59,053 bases of DNA from an uncultured Eubacteriales bacterium (GTDB lineage: Bacteria > Bacillota > Clostridia > Lachnospirales > Anaerotignaceae): positions 1-59,053 of the forward strand of contig URCD01000002.1 in NCBI GenBank assembly GCA_900546215.1, written 5' to 3'. Within the stretch, counting starts at the first letter, position 1. Each line of letters begins with the position of its first letter. Under the pieces are notes generated by a model. The model searched no databases, was not told the origin of the DNA, and was given only the letters and a program-made list of their open reading frames with translations. This document shows positions 51,259-59,053 of this stretch, piece by piece. Both the position numbers and the translations under genes were made by a program.

Positions 51259-51636
51259 ATGGCAGATTATAAAATAGGAGAGGTTATATACGCCAAGGGC
51301 GATATTATTATAAACGAAGACAGACCTACGGAAACGGTTACCGTAACCAACATGGGCGACAGGCCGATACAGGTAGGCTCCCACTACCATTTTTTCGAGG
51401 CCAATAAATTTTTGGATTTTGACAGGAAGAAGGCATTTGGCATGAGGCTTGATATACCGTCTGGCACCGCCGTGCGTTTTGAACCGGGCGAACAGAAGCG
51501 GGTACAGCTGACCGCATACGCCGGAAACAGGATTATGTACGGCTTTAACGGACTGACAATGGGAGCTGTCGGTGACATTAAGGTAAAAGAGGCGGCGTTT
51601 AAAAAGGCGAAGGCAATGGGCTTCAGAGGTATTTGA
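51259..51636 (+). CDS. ureB: Urease beta subunit
   Basis: A 125-residue UreB: GEVIYAKGDIIINEDRPTETVTVTNMGDRPIQVGSHYHFFEANK, then LDIPSGTAVRFEPGEQKRVQL, the beta-sandwich that packs on UreC. Two ATGs in frame (51253, 51259); the second is chosen because GAGGTG lies 7 bases before it. It ends 14 bp before ureC. Confidence 0.95.
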   Translation: MADYKIGEVIYAKGDIIINEDRPTETVTVTNMGDRPIQVGSHYHFFEANKFLDFDRKKAFGMRLDIPSGTAVRFEPGEQKRVQLTAYAGNRIMYGFNGLTMGAVGDIKVKEAAFKKAKAMGFRGI

Positions 51637-51650
51637 CAGGAGGCGGAGAA

Positions 51651-53372
51651 ATGGCTGTAAATTTGACCAGAAAAGAATATGTGGATCTATACGGGCCAAC
51701 CGCAGGCGACAAGCTGCATTTAGGTGATACGGGCCTGATTATTGAGATTGAGAAGGATTTTAACGCAGAAAGCTATGGCGACGAGGCTGTCTTTGGCGGC
51801 GGAAAGACGCTGAGGGACGCCATGGGTCAGGCACCGGGAGTGGATTCGGCGCATGGAGCCTTGGATTTTGTAATTACCAATATTACAATTATCGACCCCT
51901 TTTACGGCATAGTAAAGGGCGATATAGGAATTAAGGACGGGAAAATCGTCGGCATAGGCAAGGCGGGAAACCCGGATACAATGAATATTACCCCGGGGCT
52001 TATAGTAAGCCCTAATACCAATATTATTTCAGCAGACCCGGGAATGATTGCAACGGCCGGAGGAATTGACGTGCATGTGCATTTTGACAGCATGCAGCTG
52101 GCGTGGGAGGCTCTCTCAAACGGCCTTACAACTATGCTAGGAGGCGGTGCGGGGCCTCAGACCGTAGGAATTGAAGCACCGGGGCCTTTTAATTTACAGA
52201 GGATGATTGAAGCCTTTGAGGATATTCCGGTAAACATGGGGCAGCTGGGAAAGGGAAATTCCAGCAGGCCGGAGGCGCTTATAGAGCAGGCGCTGGGAGG
52301 CTGTATCGGCCTTAAGCTACACGAGGACTGGGGCGCTACACCGGCGGCAATAGATCAGTGCCTTAAAATAGCCGATGAATATGATTTCCAGGTGCAGATA
52401 CATACGGACACCCTTAATGAGTCGGGCTATGTGGAAAGAACGCTTGAGGCTATCGGCGGAAGGACAATGCACGCCTACCATACCGAGGGAGCCGGAGGCG
52501 GGCACGCGCCGGATATTCTTAAGGTTGTGGGAATGGACAATATTCTTCCGTCCTCTACAAACCCGACAAATCCATACACAATAAATACTGTCGAGGAGCA
52601 TTTGGATATGATTATGACCTGCCACCACCTTAATCCAAGGGTGCCCGAGGACGTGGCCTTTGCCGATTCCAGAATAAGGGGACAGACAATAGCGGCGGAG
52701 GATGTGCTGCACGACATGGGCGCAATCAGCATGCTGGGTTCGGACTCCCAGGGAATGGGGCGTATCGGTGAGAGCATACTGCGTACATGGCAGCTTGCCG
52801 CAAAGAATAAGGCGCAGAGAGGGCCACTGCCGGAGGAAACAGGGGACAATGACAATAAGCGTGTTCTCAGATATTTGTCAAAGTACACGATAAACCCCGC
52901 CATTACCTTTGGAATTGACGATTATGTCGGTTCGCTCAGGCCCGGAAGGCTGGCTGATATTGTAATATGGAGAAACACCTTTTTTGGAGCTAAGCCGGAC
53001 ACGGTTATAAAGGGAGGCTTCATAGCGTGGTCAATAATGGGAGATGCCAACGCATCACTTATGACATGCGAGCCGATACTTTATAAACCTCAGTACGGAG
53101 CAATGGGAAACAATGTAAACAGGACGTCTAAAATATTTGTTACAAAGGCGGCCATTGAACACGGCCTTGCCGAAAAGCTGCCGTTTTCCGGGGATAAGCT
53201 TCTGCCCGTAAAAAACACAAGAAAGCTTGGCAAAAAGGACATGATATACAACAATTACTGCCCCAACATAAGAATAGACCCTGAAACCTATGAGGTTTTT
53301 GTGGACAATGAGCTTATAACCTGCGATCCGGCAAAGACGCTTCCCCTTACACAGAAATATTTTTTCAGATGA
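51651..53372 (+). CDS. ureC: Urease alpha (catalytic) subunit
   Basis: Hydrolyses urea to ammonia and carbamate at a dinickel site. The 573-residue protein keeps all ligands and catalytic residues: His142 and His144 (GIDVHVHFD), carbamylated Lys222 (GLKLHEDWG), His251 (IHTDT), His277 (HTEGAGGGHAPD), flap Cys324-His325 (MTCHHLNPR) and Asp365 (GSDSQGMGR). Nearby positions differ from most ureases: the usual HIHFICPQ reads HVHFDSMQ, and the GTNATTCTPG loop is three residues shorter (GIEAPG). It should still be an active urease, but its pocket edge is divergent. ATG 51651 follows AGGAGGCGG. Confidence 0.94.
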   Translation: MAVNLTRKEYVDLYGPTAGDKLHLGDTGLIIEIEKDFNAESYGDEAVFGGGKTLRDAMGQAPGVDSAHGALDFVITNITIIDPFYGIVKGDIGIKDGKIVGIGKAGNPDTMNITPGLIVSPNTNIISADPGMIATAGGIDVHVHFDSMQLAWEALSNGLTTMLGGGAGPQTVGIEAPGPFNLQRMIEAFEDIPVNMGQLGKGNSSRPEALIEQALGGCIGLKLHEDWGATPAAIDQCLKIADEYDFQVQIHTDTLNESGYVERTLEAIGGRTMHAYHTEGAGGGHAPDILKVVGMDNILPSSTNPTNPYTINTVEEHLDMIMTCHHLNPRVPEDVAFADSRIRGQTIAAEDVLHDMGAISMLGSDSQGMGRIGESILRTWQLAAKNKAQRGPLPEETGDNDNKRVLRYLSKYTINPAITFGIDDYVGSLRPGRLADIVIWRNTFFGAKPDTVIKGGFIAWSIMGDANASLMTCEPILYKPQYGAMGNNVNRTSKIFVTKAAIEHGLAEKLPFSGDKLLPVKNTRKLGKKDMIYNNYCPNIRIDPETYEVFVDNELITCDPAKTLPLTQKYFFR

Positions 53373-53385
53373 GAGGGGTGGTATT

Positions 53386-54036
53386 ATGGAAGGTGCCGCC
53401 TGCATACAGCTTATTCACCTGTGCTCGGGAACATTTCCGATAGGGGCGTTCAGCCATTCCTATGGATTTGAGTATATGGTGGAGGAGGGAAATATTAAGG
53501 GACCTGAAGACTTTGAGCAGTATCTAAAGGGGCTTTTGAATAATGGTTTTGGCAAAACGGATCTGCCTGTAATAAAGCTGGCCTATGAAAGTCCTGAAAG
53601 GTTTGAGGAGCTTGACACGCTGTGTACAGCGCTGAAGCCAACTAAGGAAATCAGAAGCGCATCGCTTAAGACGGGCAGGGCGTTTATAAGGGTTTTCAGC
53701 AGTATGTATCCGGGCAGTTTGCCCGAGACAAAAAGCGGGCTTAATTACGCCACTGCCTTTGGCATTGCCTGCCGGCATCTTGAAATACCGCTGGATGACG
53801 CGCTTGAGTGCTATACGGCCGGCACGCTGATTTCATATATACAGGCGGGGATAAAGCTGATACCGCTGAGCCAGACGGACGGGCAGATAATAATGAAAAA
53901 CTGTTACGGAGAAATAGAGAAATGCGCCAAAATCGCGGCTAAAATGAATGAGGAGGACATGTTTTCCTTTACTCCGTTTACGGATATTTCCTCTATGCTC
54001 CACGAAAGGCAGTATTCCAGAATGTATATGTCTTAG
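53386..54036 (+). CDS. ureF: Urease accessory protein UreF
   Basis: UreF links UreD and UreG in the complex that inserts nickel into the apo-urease. The 216-residue all-helical protein starts with the typical IQLIHLCSGTFPIGAFSHSYGFEYMV and contains FGIACRHLEIPLDDALECY near residue 128. ATG 53386 follows GAGGGGTGG. The order ureA-B-C-F-D-E-G differs from the common ABCEFGD. Confidence 0.93.
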   Translation: MEGAACIQLIHLCSGTFPIGAFSHSYGFEYMVEEGNIKGPEDFEQYLKGLLNNGFGKTDLPVIKLAYESPERFEELDTLCTALKPTKEIRSASLKTGRAFIRVFSSMYPGSLPETKSGLNYATAFGIACRHLEIPLDDALECYTAGTLISYIQAGIKLIPLSQTDGQIIMKNCYGEIEKCAKIAAKMNEEDMFSFTPFTDISSMLHERQYSRMYMS

Positions 54037-54047
54037 GAGGAGTAAAA

Positions 54048-54869
54048 ATGGAGCCAAACGGAATTTTACATTTAGATTTTAAGAAAAACAGCTCCGGCAA
54101 AACCTATGTGGCAAAGCAGTTTTTCAAGCTTCCGCTGCAGGTGCTTCCGGCAAATACAATGGAGGACGGAGAGGCATTTTTATACATTTTAAACCCAAGC
54201 AGCGGAATGCTGGAGGGTGATTTGTTTGACTTAAGGTTTTCCCTGACGGACGGAGCCGAGGCGGTAATAACCACCCCGTCCTCGAACAAAATTTACCGTT
54301 CCAAGGGAGGGCCAGCCTGCCAGAGAGTAGCTATAGACGTGGCGGAGGGCTGTATTGCGGAATATTTGCCCGAGCACAGCGTACCCTATGCAAATTCACG
54401 TTTTTTACAGAAAAACATATACAGGGTTCAAAGCGGAGGCTTTCTTTTTTCATGGGACACTATGGTGCCGGGAAGAATGTCAAGAGACGAGTGCTTTAAC
54501 TTTGCTTACTACATGTCTGATACGGAAATATATTACGGCGAAAGGCTGGTTTTAAAGGATCGCCTGAAAATAGTTCCCGGTGATGAGAGCTATAAGGGCA
54601 TAGCCTGTCTGAGTGACTACAGCATATTCCAGACAGCCTACGTGGTTGGGCAAAACATAACGGAGGAGCTGTCGGAGGAGCTGTACCAATATTTCATGGA
54701 CAAGAAGGATGAGTTCAGGGGAGCAGCCTCGGCAGCGGACAAAAACCTGATGGTTATAAAGGCACTGTTTAAAACGACGCTTGGAATGAGGGATATCCAG
54801 AGGGATATTTGGGATATTGTCAGGAGGAATACCTTGGGTAAACCATCGTTTCGCATACGAAAATACTAA
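54048..54869 (+). CDS. ureD: Urease accessory protein UreD (UreH)
   Basis: A 273-residue UreD that binds apo-urease as scaffold for nickel insertion. Landmarks: AFLYILNPSSGMLEGDLFDL near residue 43, ITTPSSNKIYRSKGGPA near 75, EYLPEHSVPYANSRF near 103, and FLFSWDTMVPGRM near 130. GGAGGAG precedes ATG 54048. It sits between ureF and ureE. Confidence 0.92.
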   Translation: MEPNGILHLDFKKNSSGKTYVAKQFFKLPLQVLPANTMEDGEAFLYILNPSSGMLEGDLFDLRFSLTDGAEAVITTPSSNKIYRSKGGPACQRVAIDVAEGCIAEYLPEHSVPYANSRFLQKNIYRVQSGGFLFSWDTMVPGRMSRDECFNFAYYMSDTEIYYGERLVLKDRLKIVPGDESYKGIACLSDYSIFQTAYVVGQNITEELSEELYQYFMDKKDEFRGAASAADKNLMVIKALFKTTLGMRDIQRDIWDIVRRNTLGKPSFRIRKY

Positions 54870-54882
54870 AGGAGCGTGCAGG

Positions 54883-55344
54883 ATGATAATAAACAGTATT
54901 ATCGGCAATATAAATGAAAAAAAGCCGCAGGGCAAATTAATAGACAGAGTGTATATTGAATGGTACGAACAGGAGAAAAAGCTGTTTAAGAAGGTGTCGG
55001 AATTCGGCGAGGAGCTGGGGATACAGCTTGAACAGCCGCTTAAAGATGGGGACATCCTTTATGAGGACGACAAAAAGGTGATTGCCGCCGAGGTGCTTCC
55101 CACACACCTTACACAGATAAGAGTTCAGACAATGGAAGAGATGGGAAGGCTTTGCTTTGAGCTTGGCAACAGGCATCTTTCGCTTTTGATAGAAAACGGC
55201 CGTGTGACGGTGCCCTATGACGAGCCAACGTTTCTTTATCTTAAAAAGCTTGGCTTTGATGTGAGACAAACTGAAGATAAATTTACAGGCTACACTGTAT
55301 GCCACGCCCACGGAAGCACTTCAGCGCACAGCCATACACATTAA
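54883..55344 (+). CDS. ureE: Urease accessory protein UreE (nickel metallochaperone)
   Basis: UreE delivers nickel to UreG. The 153-residue protein begins MIINSIIGNINEKKPQGKL and has the C-terminal metal site GYTVCHAHGSTSAHSHTH, a short His-rich tail. The central GNRHLSLLIENGRVTVPYD contains the conserved interface His. ATG 54883 is set by GGAGCG upstream; the longer open frame from 54817 overlaps ureD. Confidence 0.92.
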   Translation: MIINSIIGNINEKKPQGKLIDRVYIEWYEQEKKLFKKVSEFGEELGIQLEQPLKDGDILYEDDKKVIAAEVLPTHLTQIRVQTMEEMGRLCFELGNRHLSLLIENGRVTVPYDEPTFLYLKKLGFDVRQTEDKFTGYTVCHAHGSTSAHSHTH

Positions 55345-55355
55345 GGAGGGATTTT

Positions 55356-55964
55356 ATGTCTTATGTTAAAATAGGAGTAGGCGGTCCGGTAGGCTCGGGA
55401 AAAACTGCGCTTATAGAAAGGCTCACAAGAAAAATGCTTGGGGATTATTCCATTTGCGTTATTACAAATGACATATATACCAAGGAGGACGCGGAGTTCC
55501 TTATCAAAAACTCTGCGCTTGACCCGGAAAGGATTATGGGTGTGGAAACAGGAGGGTGCCCGCATACGGCAATACGTGAGGACTGCAGTATGAACCTGGA
55601 GGCCGTGGATGAGATGACCGAAAAATTTCCGGACGTACAGATTGTGTTCATAGAAAGCGGCGGCGACAACCTTTCCGCTACATTCAGCCCTAATTTAGCC
55701 GACGCCACAATTTATGTCATAGATGTGGCGCAGGGAGAGAAAATTCCCAGAAAGGGCGGCCCTGGGGTTACCCGCTCCGACCTGCTTATTATTAATAAGA
55801 CTGATTTGGCGCCTATGGTAGGGGCAAGCCTTGAGGTAATGGCAAGGGATTCCGAAAGAATGAGAAACGGCAGGGATTTTCTTTTTACAAACCTCAACGA
55901 GGGCGACAGCGTGGACGCGGTAATTAAGTGGATAAAGAGAAATGTGCTGTTTGAGGGCATATAA
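55356..55964 (+). CDS. ureG: Urease accessory GTPase UreG
   Basis: GTPase that drives nickel transfer. The 202-residue SIMIBI-class protein has the P-loop VGGPVGSGKTALIERL at the N-terminus, ITNDIYTKEDAEFL near residue 36, the metal-binding motif GVETGGCPHTAIREDCSMN near 64 (Cys-Pro-His), VFIESGGDNLSATFSP near 96, and NKTDLAP near 144. AAGGAGG precedes ATG 55356. Last gene of the operon, followed by a terminator. Confidence 0.95.
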   Translation: MSYVKIGVGGPVGSGKTALIERLTRKMLGDYSICVITNDIYTKEDAEFLIKNSALDPERIMGVETGGCPHTAIREDCSMNLEAVDEMTEKFPDVQIVFIESGGDNLSATFSPNLADATIYVIDVAQGEKIPRKGGPGVTRSDLLIINKTDLAPMVGASLEVMARDSERMRNGRDFLFTNLNEGDSVDAVIKWIKRNVLFEGI

Positions 55965-55966
55965 AA

Positions 55967-56000
55967 AAGGAGACGCTTATTTAAATTTGCGTCTCCTTCA
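55967..56000. terminator. Bidirectional terminator between ureG and the MATE gene
   Basis: AAAGGAGACGC pairs with GCGTCTCCTT around a 12-nt loop, with A and T flanks usable in both directions. Confidence 0.85.
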
Positions 56001-56004
56001 ATTA

Positions 56005-57390
56005 TTATATCATCTGTTTTTTCTTCCAGCCTCTGAATTCTGTCAGGGCAAGCGCCAGAGAGAGTAAAAATGTAAGCGTATCCGCTATGGGCGCGGCGAT
56101 GAGCGCTCCGTCAAGCCCGATTTTAGACGAGAGCAGTAAGGAAAGCGGAATCAGAAATACCGCCTGCCGTGAAAGCGGAATAAGAAGCGCCTTGGCGGGT
56201 TTTCCTATGCCCTGGAAAAAGGCGCTTGTTACCATATGCAGGCCGTAGAGGAAAAACGCAGCCATGAAAAGCTTAAAGCAGTGTCTTGAGCATTCTATAT
56301 AAAGGGGGTCGCCTGATACAAAAAGACTTCCGATTTGCCCCGGAAATACCTGATATATAATAAACCACAGCACAGAAACGGTCAGAGCAATTGCTGCCGC
56401 CAGTCTGTAGGACTGCCTGACACGGGTGTAATTTTCAGCGCCGAAATTGTAACCGTTGATGGGATGGGTTGCGGATGAAACACCAACAAACATGGAATGG
56501 GCAATCTGGTAGACCTTCATCATCATTCCGTAAACCGAAAGCGCAATGTCGCTGCCGTATACGCTTTTGGCACCGTATATTGTCATAAGGTTATTCATTA
56601 CTATCTGTACCGCCGCCGTCATTATTTGGGTAATAAGGCTTGGAAAGCCGAGTGAGAAAATTCTTTTGGACGTGTGTCGTGTCGGCTTGAGGTCCCTTTT
56701 TTTAATATGTACGTTTTTGAGCCTCCATAAATATTTAAAGCAGAGAAGCCCCGCCGCTACCTGTCCGATTACCGTAGCTATTCCAGCACCTAAAACGCCC
56801 ATGTGCAGGGGAAATATAAATATTGGGTCCAAAATCAGATTGATTACCGCACCGATAATCATGCATTTCATTGTGTATTTGGGATTTCCGTCGGCACGTA
56901 TAATCGCGGTCAGTGATGTGCACAGCATAAGAAAGGGCAGTCCCCACACTATAGTGCGTGTGTACGAGAGGCATTCCTCAAATGCCGTGTCCGTGGCGCC
57001 GAAAAGGGTAACGATTTGCGAAGCGAACAGGCTGCATAATACAGCAAGTATAATACCGCCTGCGACAAGCAGGGTAATGGAATGGCTTACTGTCCTGTCG
57101 GCCTCCTCCTGCTCCTTTCTTCCAAGGCACAGGCTTATGCCGGCGGCGCAGCCGTCGCCGATTAAAAGGCCGATTGCCGTAGCTATAATTGTGAGGGGAA
57201 AGGCCACATTCGTGGCAGCCATTCCTGTAATGCCAACGCCTTGCCCGACAAACACCTGGTCGGCTATGTTGTAAAGATAGTTTACCATAAGCGTCAGCGC
57301 GGTCGGCACGGAGTATTTGGCAATAAGCCTTCCAATGGGCTCCGTCCCCAAAGGATTTTGCAGTTCGCCGGCAGATTGAGTTTCGTTCAT
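56005..57390 (-). CDS. MATE-family multidrug/metabolite exporter
   Basis: A 461-residue protein with twelve predicted membrane segments in two halves. The N-terminus PLGTEPIGRLIAKYSVPTALTLMVNYLYNIADQVFVGQGVG and SICLGRKEQEEADRTV are typical of MATE exporters of the NorM/DinF branch, which expel drugs or metabolites in exchange for Na+ or H+. The substrate is unknown. A leader related to the FMN riboswitch lies upstream on the same strand, suggesting that flavins or their breakdown products are exported. AAAGGAG precedes the ATG. Confidence 0.92.
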   Translation of the reverse strand: MNETQSAGELQNPLGTEPIGRLIAKYSVPTALTLMVNYLYNIADQVFVGQGVGITGMAATNVAFPLTIIATAIGLLIGDGCAAGISLCLGRKEQEEADRTVSHSITLLVAGGIILAVLCSLFASQIVTLFGATDTAFEECLSYTRTIVWGLPFLMLCTSLTAIIRADGNPKYTMKCMIIGAVINLILDPIFIFPLHMGVLGAGIATVIGQVAAGLLCFKYLWRLKNVHIKKRDLKPTRHTSKRIFSLGFPSLITQIMTAAVQIVMNNLMTIYGAKSVYGSDIALSVYGMMMKVYQIAHSMFVGVSSATHPINGYNFGAENYTRVRQSYRLAAAIALTVSVLWFIIYQVFPGQIGSLFVSGDPLYIECSRHCFKLFMAAFFLYGLHMVTSAFFQGIGKPAKALLIPLSRQAVFLIPLSLLLSSKIGLDGALIAAPIADTLTFLLSLALALTEFRGWKKKQMI

Positions 57391-57436
57391 GAAAATTCTC
57401 CTTTCGTGTTATGATATTCCCGGAGGCTTTTCAAAT

Positions 57437-57520
57437 AAAAAAGCACCCGGTTATCTGGACCGATATGGTCCGCCGCCGGATGCTGCTTTTTATGTTCTAT
57501 CTTAAGAGAAAACAGCATCC
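57437..57520 (-). terminator. Expression platform of the MATE leader
   Basis: On the minus strand GGATGCTGTTTT (57520-57509) can pair with AAAAGCAGCATCC (57490-57478). Alternatively AGCAGCATCCGG can pair with CCGGGTGCTT before a T run at 57443-57437 (terminator). The two folds exclude each other, as in a transcriptional riboswitch. Confidence 0.7.
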
Positions 57521-57538
57521 AGTCATAATGAATGAAAG

Positions 57539-57643
57539 CTTTCTTCTCCCGTCCAGACTTCCTGTTGGCTTCGGAAACTAACCGAATCAGCTTGCGCTTG
57601 CGGGCTTTACCGCCAGTAGAGAAAAACTCATTTACGAAGAAAG
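57539..57643 (-). ncRNA. FMN-riboswitch-like aptamer, probably a variant class
   Basis: On the minus strand, P1 pairs CTTTCTTC with GAAGAAAG. Inside are ACTGGCGGT, AGCCCGC, GATTCGGT...CCGAAGCC, AACAGGAAGTCTGGACGGGAGAAG, all FMN-aptamer segments. The normally conserved GGGGCAGGG after P1 5' reads GTAAATGAG here, and GCCGACAG reads GCCAACAG. Rare FMN-riboswitch variants with changes at FMN-contacting positions are known from Clostridioides difficile ahead of exporter genes. Confidence 0.8.
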
Positions 57644-57695
57644 GTTACTACATATTTAGACTAACACTCAAAAATAAAAGTGTCAAGACGAAAAA

Positions 57696-58928
57696 TTAAT
57701 AGGTTATAAGCTCTGTAAATATTTTTATGGCAAAGCGGTCGGTCATACCCGCTATGTAGTCAAGTATAGCCTGTATGTACTCCTGCTCTGTGTCAAGGGA
57801 GCCGTATATTTTTTCGTTTTCACAGCTTAAGGACAGCTGCTCATATTCCTGCGGGACTATAGATATGGTGCAGTACCTTGACAGCCATTTTTTAAATGAT
57901 TTATGCAGCAGGGGATAGAACTTTTCTATTTTATCCATAGTGTAGATGGTGTATTTGCCGTCATACAGCTCTAAAAGGATACCGAATATTTCACTTATAA
58001 TCATTTCGGCGTAGGATTTAAAGGGCTTAAGCCGCGGATGATTATAAATCTGCTCATAGTTAAAGGCCTTAAGGTCATTAAGCTGTTTAAGAAATTTCGG
58101 GCTGAGGCGGATGCCGCTTTCAGGAGAGCTGTTCTCACAGATGTCTATAATCATATTGTGTATTATAACGGTAGTGTTCAGCGCGTTCTGGTCGGTCTGC
58201 CTTGCCATATCAAGCAGTATATCCTCGGCTGCTTTATCCAAAAGACCAAGCCTTTCGGCATCCTCAATATCCCTGCCTATATAGGCTATTTTATCGGCAA
58301 ACTTTACAACGCAGCCCTCCCACGTTATCGGCTGAAACTGTCCGGCCTTCTGAAACGCCTCGGGGTGTATAAATTCGCTTCTTGGCTTTATGCCGTTCTC
58401 GTCAACCTCTCCGCAGTGGGAAATTATGCCGTCGCGTACCGCATAGGTTAAATTCAGGTTTTGGGATTTTTTATAGGTGTCCTCCAGCAGTTCAACCTTG
58501 TCTACAAAACGAAGGCCATTCTTTTCATGCCAGAAATCCTCGTCAAGATACTTTTTGGTCAGCGCCTCTATTATTGTTTCACCCTGATGGCCGAAGGGGG
58601 TATGACCCAGGTCATGACCGATGGAAATGGCCTTTGTCAGCTCGTCATTAAGCCCAAGATATTTAGCTATTGTGCTGCTTACGGACTCTACGTGGGCAAC
58701 ATGCTCCATTCTTGTGCATATGTGGTCGTTGTCAATATTAAAAAATACCTGAGTTTTATGCTTAAGCCTGCGGTAGGCCAGCGAATGCAGTATTCTTGTA
58801 TAATCTCTTGCGAAGGGACTTCGGACGTCTACGGGCCTTTCATATAGGGGAGTTCTGCGTGAAATCAATTTATCCCAGTTTGGGCTGCCGGGAACAGCGG
58901 CCGTATCCACAAAGCTGTTTTTAGACAT
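57696..58928 (-). CDS. dgt: Deoxyguanosinetriphosphate triphosphohydrolase-like HD-domain protein
   Basis: Hydrolyses dGTP (or other dNTPs) to the nucleoside and triphosphate. The 410-residue HD protein shows RDYTRILHSLAYRRLKHKTQVF near residue 40, TRMEHVAHV near 72 (first His), and AISIGHDLGHTPFGHQGE near 99 (His-Asp pair), then VKFADKIAYIGRDIEDA near 208, all dGTPase landmarks. Single-gene unit; GGAGGGA precedes ATG 58928. The clostridial homologues are often labelled dGTPase without biochemical proof of substrate. Confidence 0.92.
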   Translation of the reverse strand: MSKNSFVDTAAVPGSPNWDKLISRRTPLYERPVDVRSPFARDYTRILHSLAYRRLKHKTQVFFNIDNDHICTRMEHVAHVESVSSTIAKYLGLNDELTKAISIGHDLGHTPFGHQGETIIEALTKKYLDEDFWHEKNGLRFVDKVELLEDTYKKSQNLNLTYAVRDGIISHCGEVDENGIKPRSEFIHPEAFQKAGQFQPITWEGCVVKFADKIAYIGRDIEDAERLGLLDKAAEDILLDMARQTDQNALNTTVIIHNMIIDICENSSPESGIRLSPKFLKQLNDLKAFNYEQIYNHPRLKPFKSYAEMIISEIFGILLELYDGKYTIYTMDKIEKFYPLLHKSFKKWLSRYCTISIVPQEYEQLSLSCENEKIYGSLDTEQEYIQAILDYIAGMTDRFAIKIFTELITY

Positions 58929-59001
58929 TTAAATCCCTCCTTAGCTTATATTTATTATGCTGATTAAATGGACATACCAATTTAATATATTATAGCATAA
59001 A

Positions 59002-59030
59002 AAAGAAGCGGTATAAACCGCTTCTTAATT
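59002..59030 (-). terminator. Terminator of a minus-strand gene entering from the right
   Basis: AAGAAGCGGT and ACCGCTTCTT pair around TTATA, followed on the minus strand by a run of T. A possible stop codon (TCA at 59032-59034) lies just to the right, so the last ~20 bases may be the end of that gene. Confidence 0.75.
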
Positions 59031-59053
59031 ATCAGTTGTTTTCTTTTCTTCTT

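Noticed and set aside
59032..59053. C-terminal end of a minus-strand gene at the right edge
   Set aside because: Only about six codons before a stop are visible; too short to assign, though the terminator at 59002-59030 makes it plausible.

Overview
The window looks like chromosomal DNA of a low-to-moderate GC, Gram-positive anaerobe of the class Clostridia. The signs are a spoIID gene, a T-box ahead of ileS, TPP and FMN-type riboswitches, S-layer homology (SLH) surface proteins, an electron-transfer-flavoprotein-linked acyl-CoA dehydrogenase, and the tmk-holB-ricT-trmN6-rsmI housekeeping block in a Bacillota-like order. The genus cannot be fixed from this sequence alone. No phage, insertion sequence, CRISPR array, tRNA or rRNA gene was seen.

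Layout. (1) 1-6716: two consecutive sigma-54-controlled units. The first is a three-gene cassette of two unrecognised proteins and a LarA-family (nickel-pincer 2-hydroxyacid racemase/epimerase) protein. The second is an acyl-CoA dehydrogenase with EtfB and EtfA. Each has a textbook -24/-12 element and its own set of upstream activator repeats. (2) 6746-14848: housekeeping block (thymidylate kinase, DNA polymerase III delta prime, RicT, a HARE-HTH protein, TrmN6-like and RsmI methyltransferases, a prolyl-tRNA editing protein), two small orphan genes, a small membrane protein and asparagine synthetase A. (3) 14850-17370: a lipoprotein and an S41 protease with SLH domains, behind a promoter that carries a perfect 36-bp palindrome. 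(4) 17375-21819: nicotinate phosphoribosyltransferase and a BlaI/BlaR1-type repressor-sensor pair with its operators. (5) 21955-25676: T-box, an inserted repeat element, and ileS. (6) 25723-39703: an acetyltransferase fusion, two SLH surface proteins flanking a DTD2-type D-aminoacyl-tRNA deacylase, a radical SAM protein, SpoIID, a TetR regulator with two flavodoxin-fold proteins, TPP-riboswitch-controlled thiM-thiE, and a stand-alone E2-like acyltransferase. (7) 39724-43505: an ABC importer of the TrpXYZ-like class and a cytidylate-kinase-like protein. (8) 43763-56000: a large nitrogen-scavenging operon, amiE-urtABCDE-response regulator-ureABCFDEG. (9) 56005-58928: a MATE exporter behind an FMN-riboswitch-like leader, and dgt.

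How the genes work together. The operon in (8) would import urea or short amides, hydrolyse amides with AmiE and urea with nickel urease, and release ammonia. Its leader has two hairpins with A-x-x-G-x-x hexaloops, the second overlapping an intrinsic terminator. This is the architecture recognised by ANTAR antiterminators, and Pseudomonas amiE is known to be controlled by such a protein (AmiR). The most interesting items are this leader, the sigma-54 LarA cassette with two unknown partners, the FMN-riboswitch variant ahead of the MATE exporter, the bacterial DTD2-like gene, and the BlaR1-like sensor with an unusual extracellular part.
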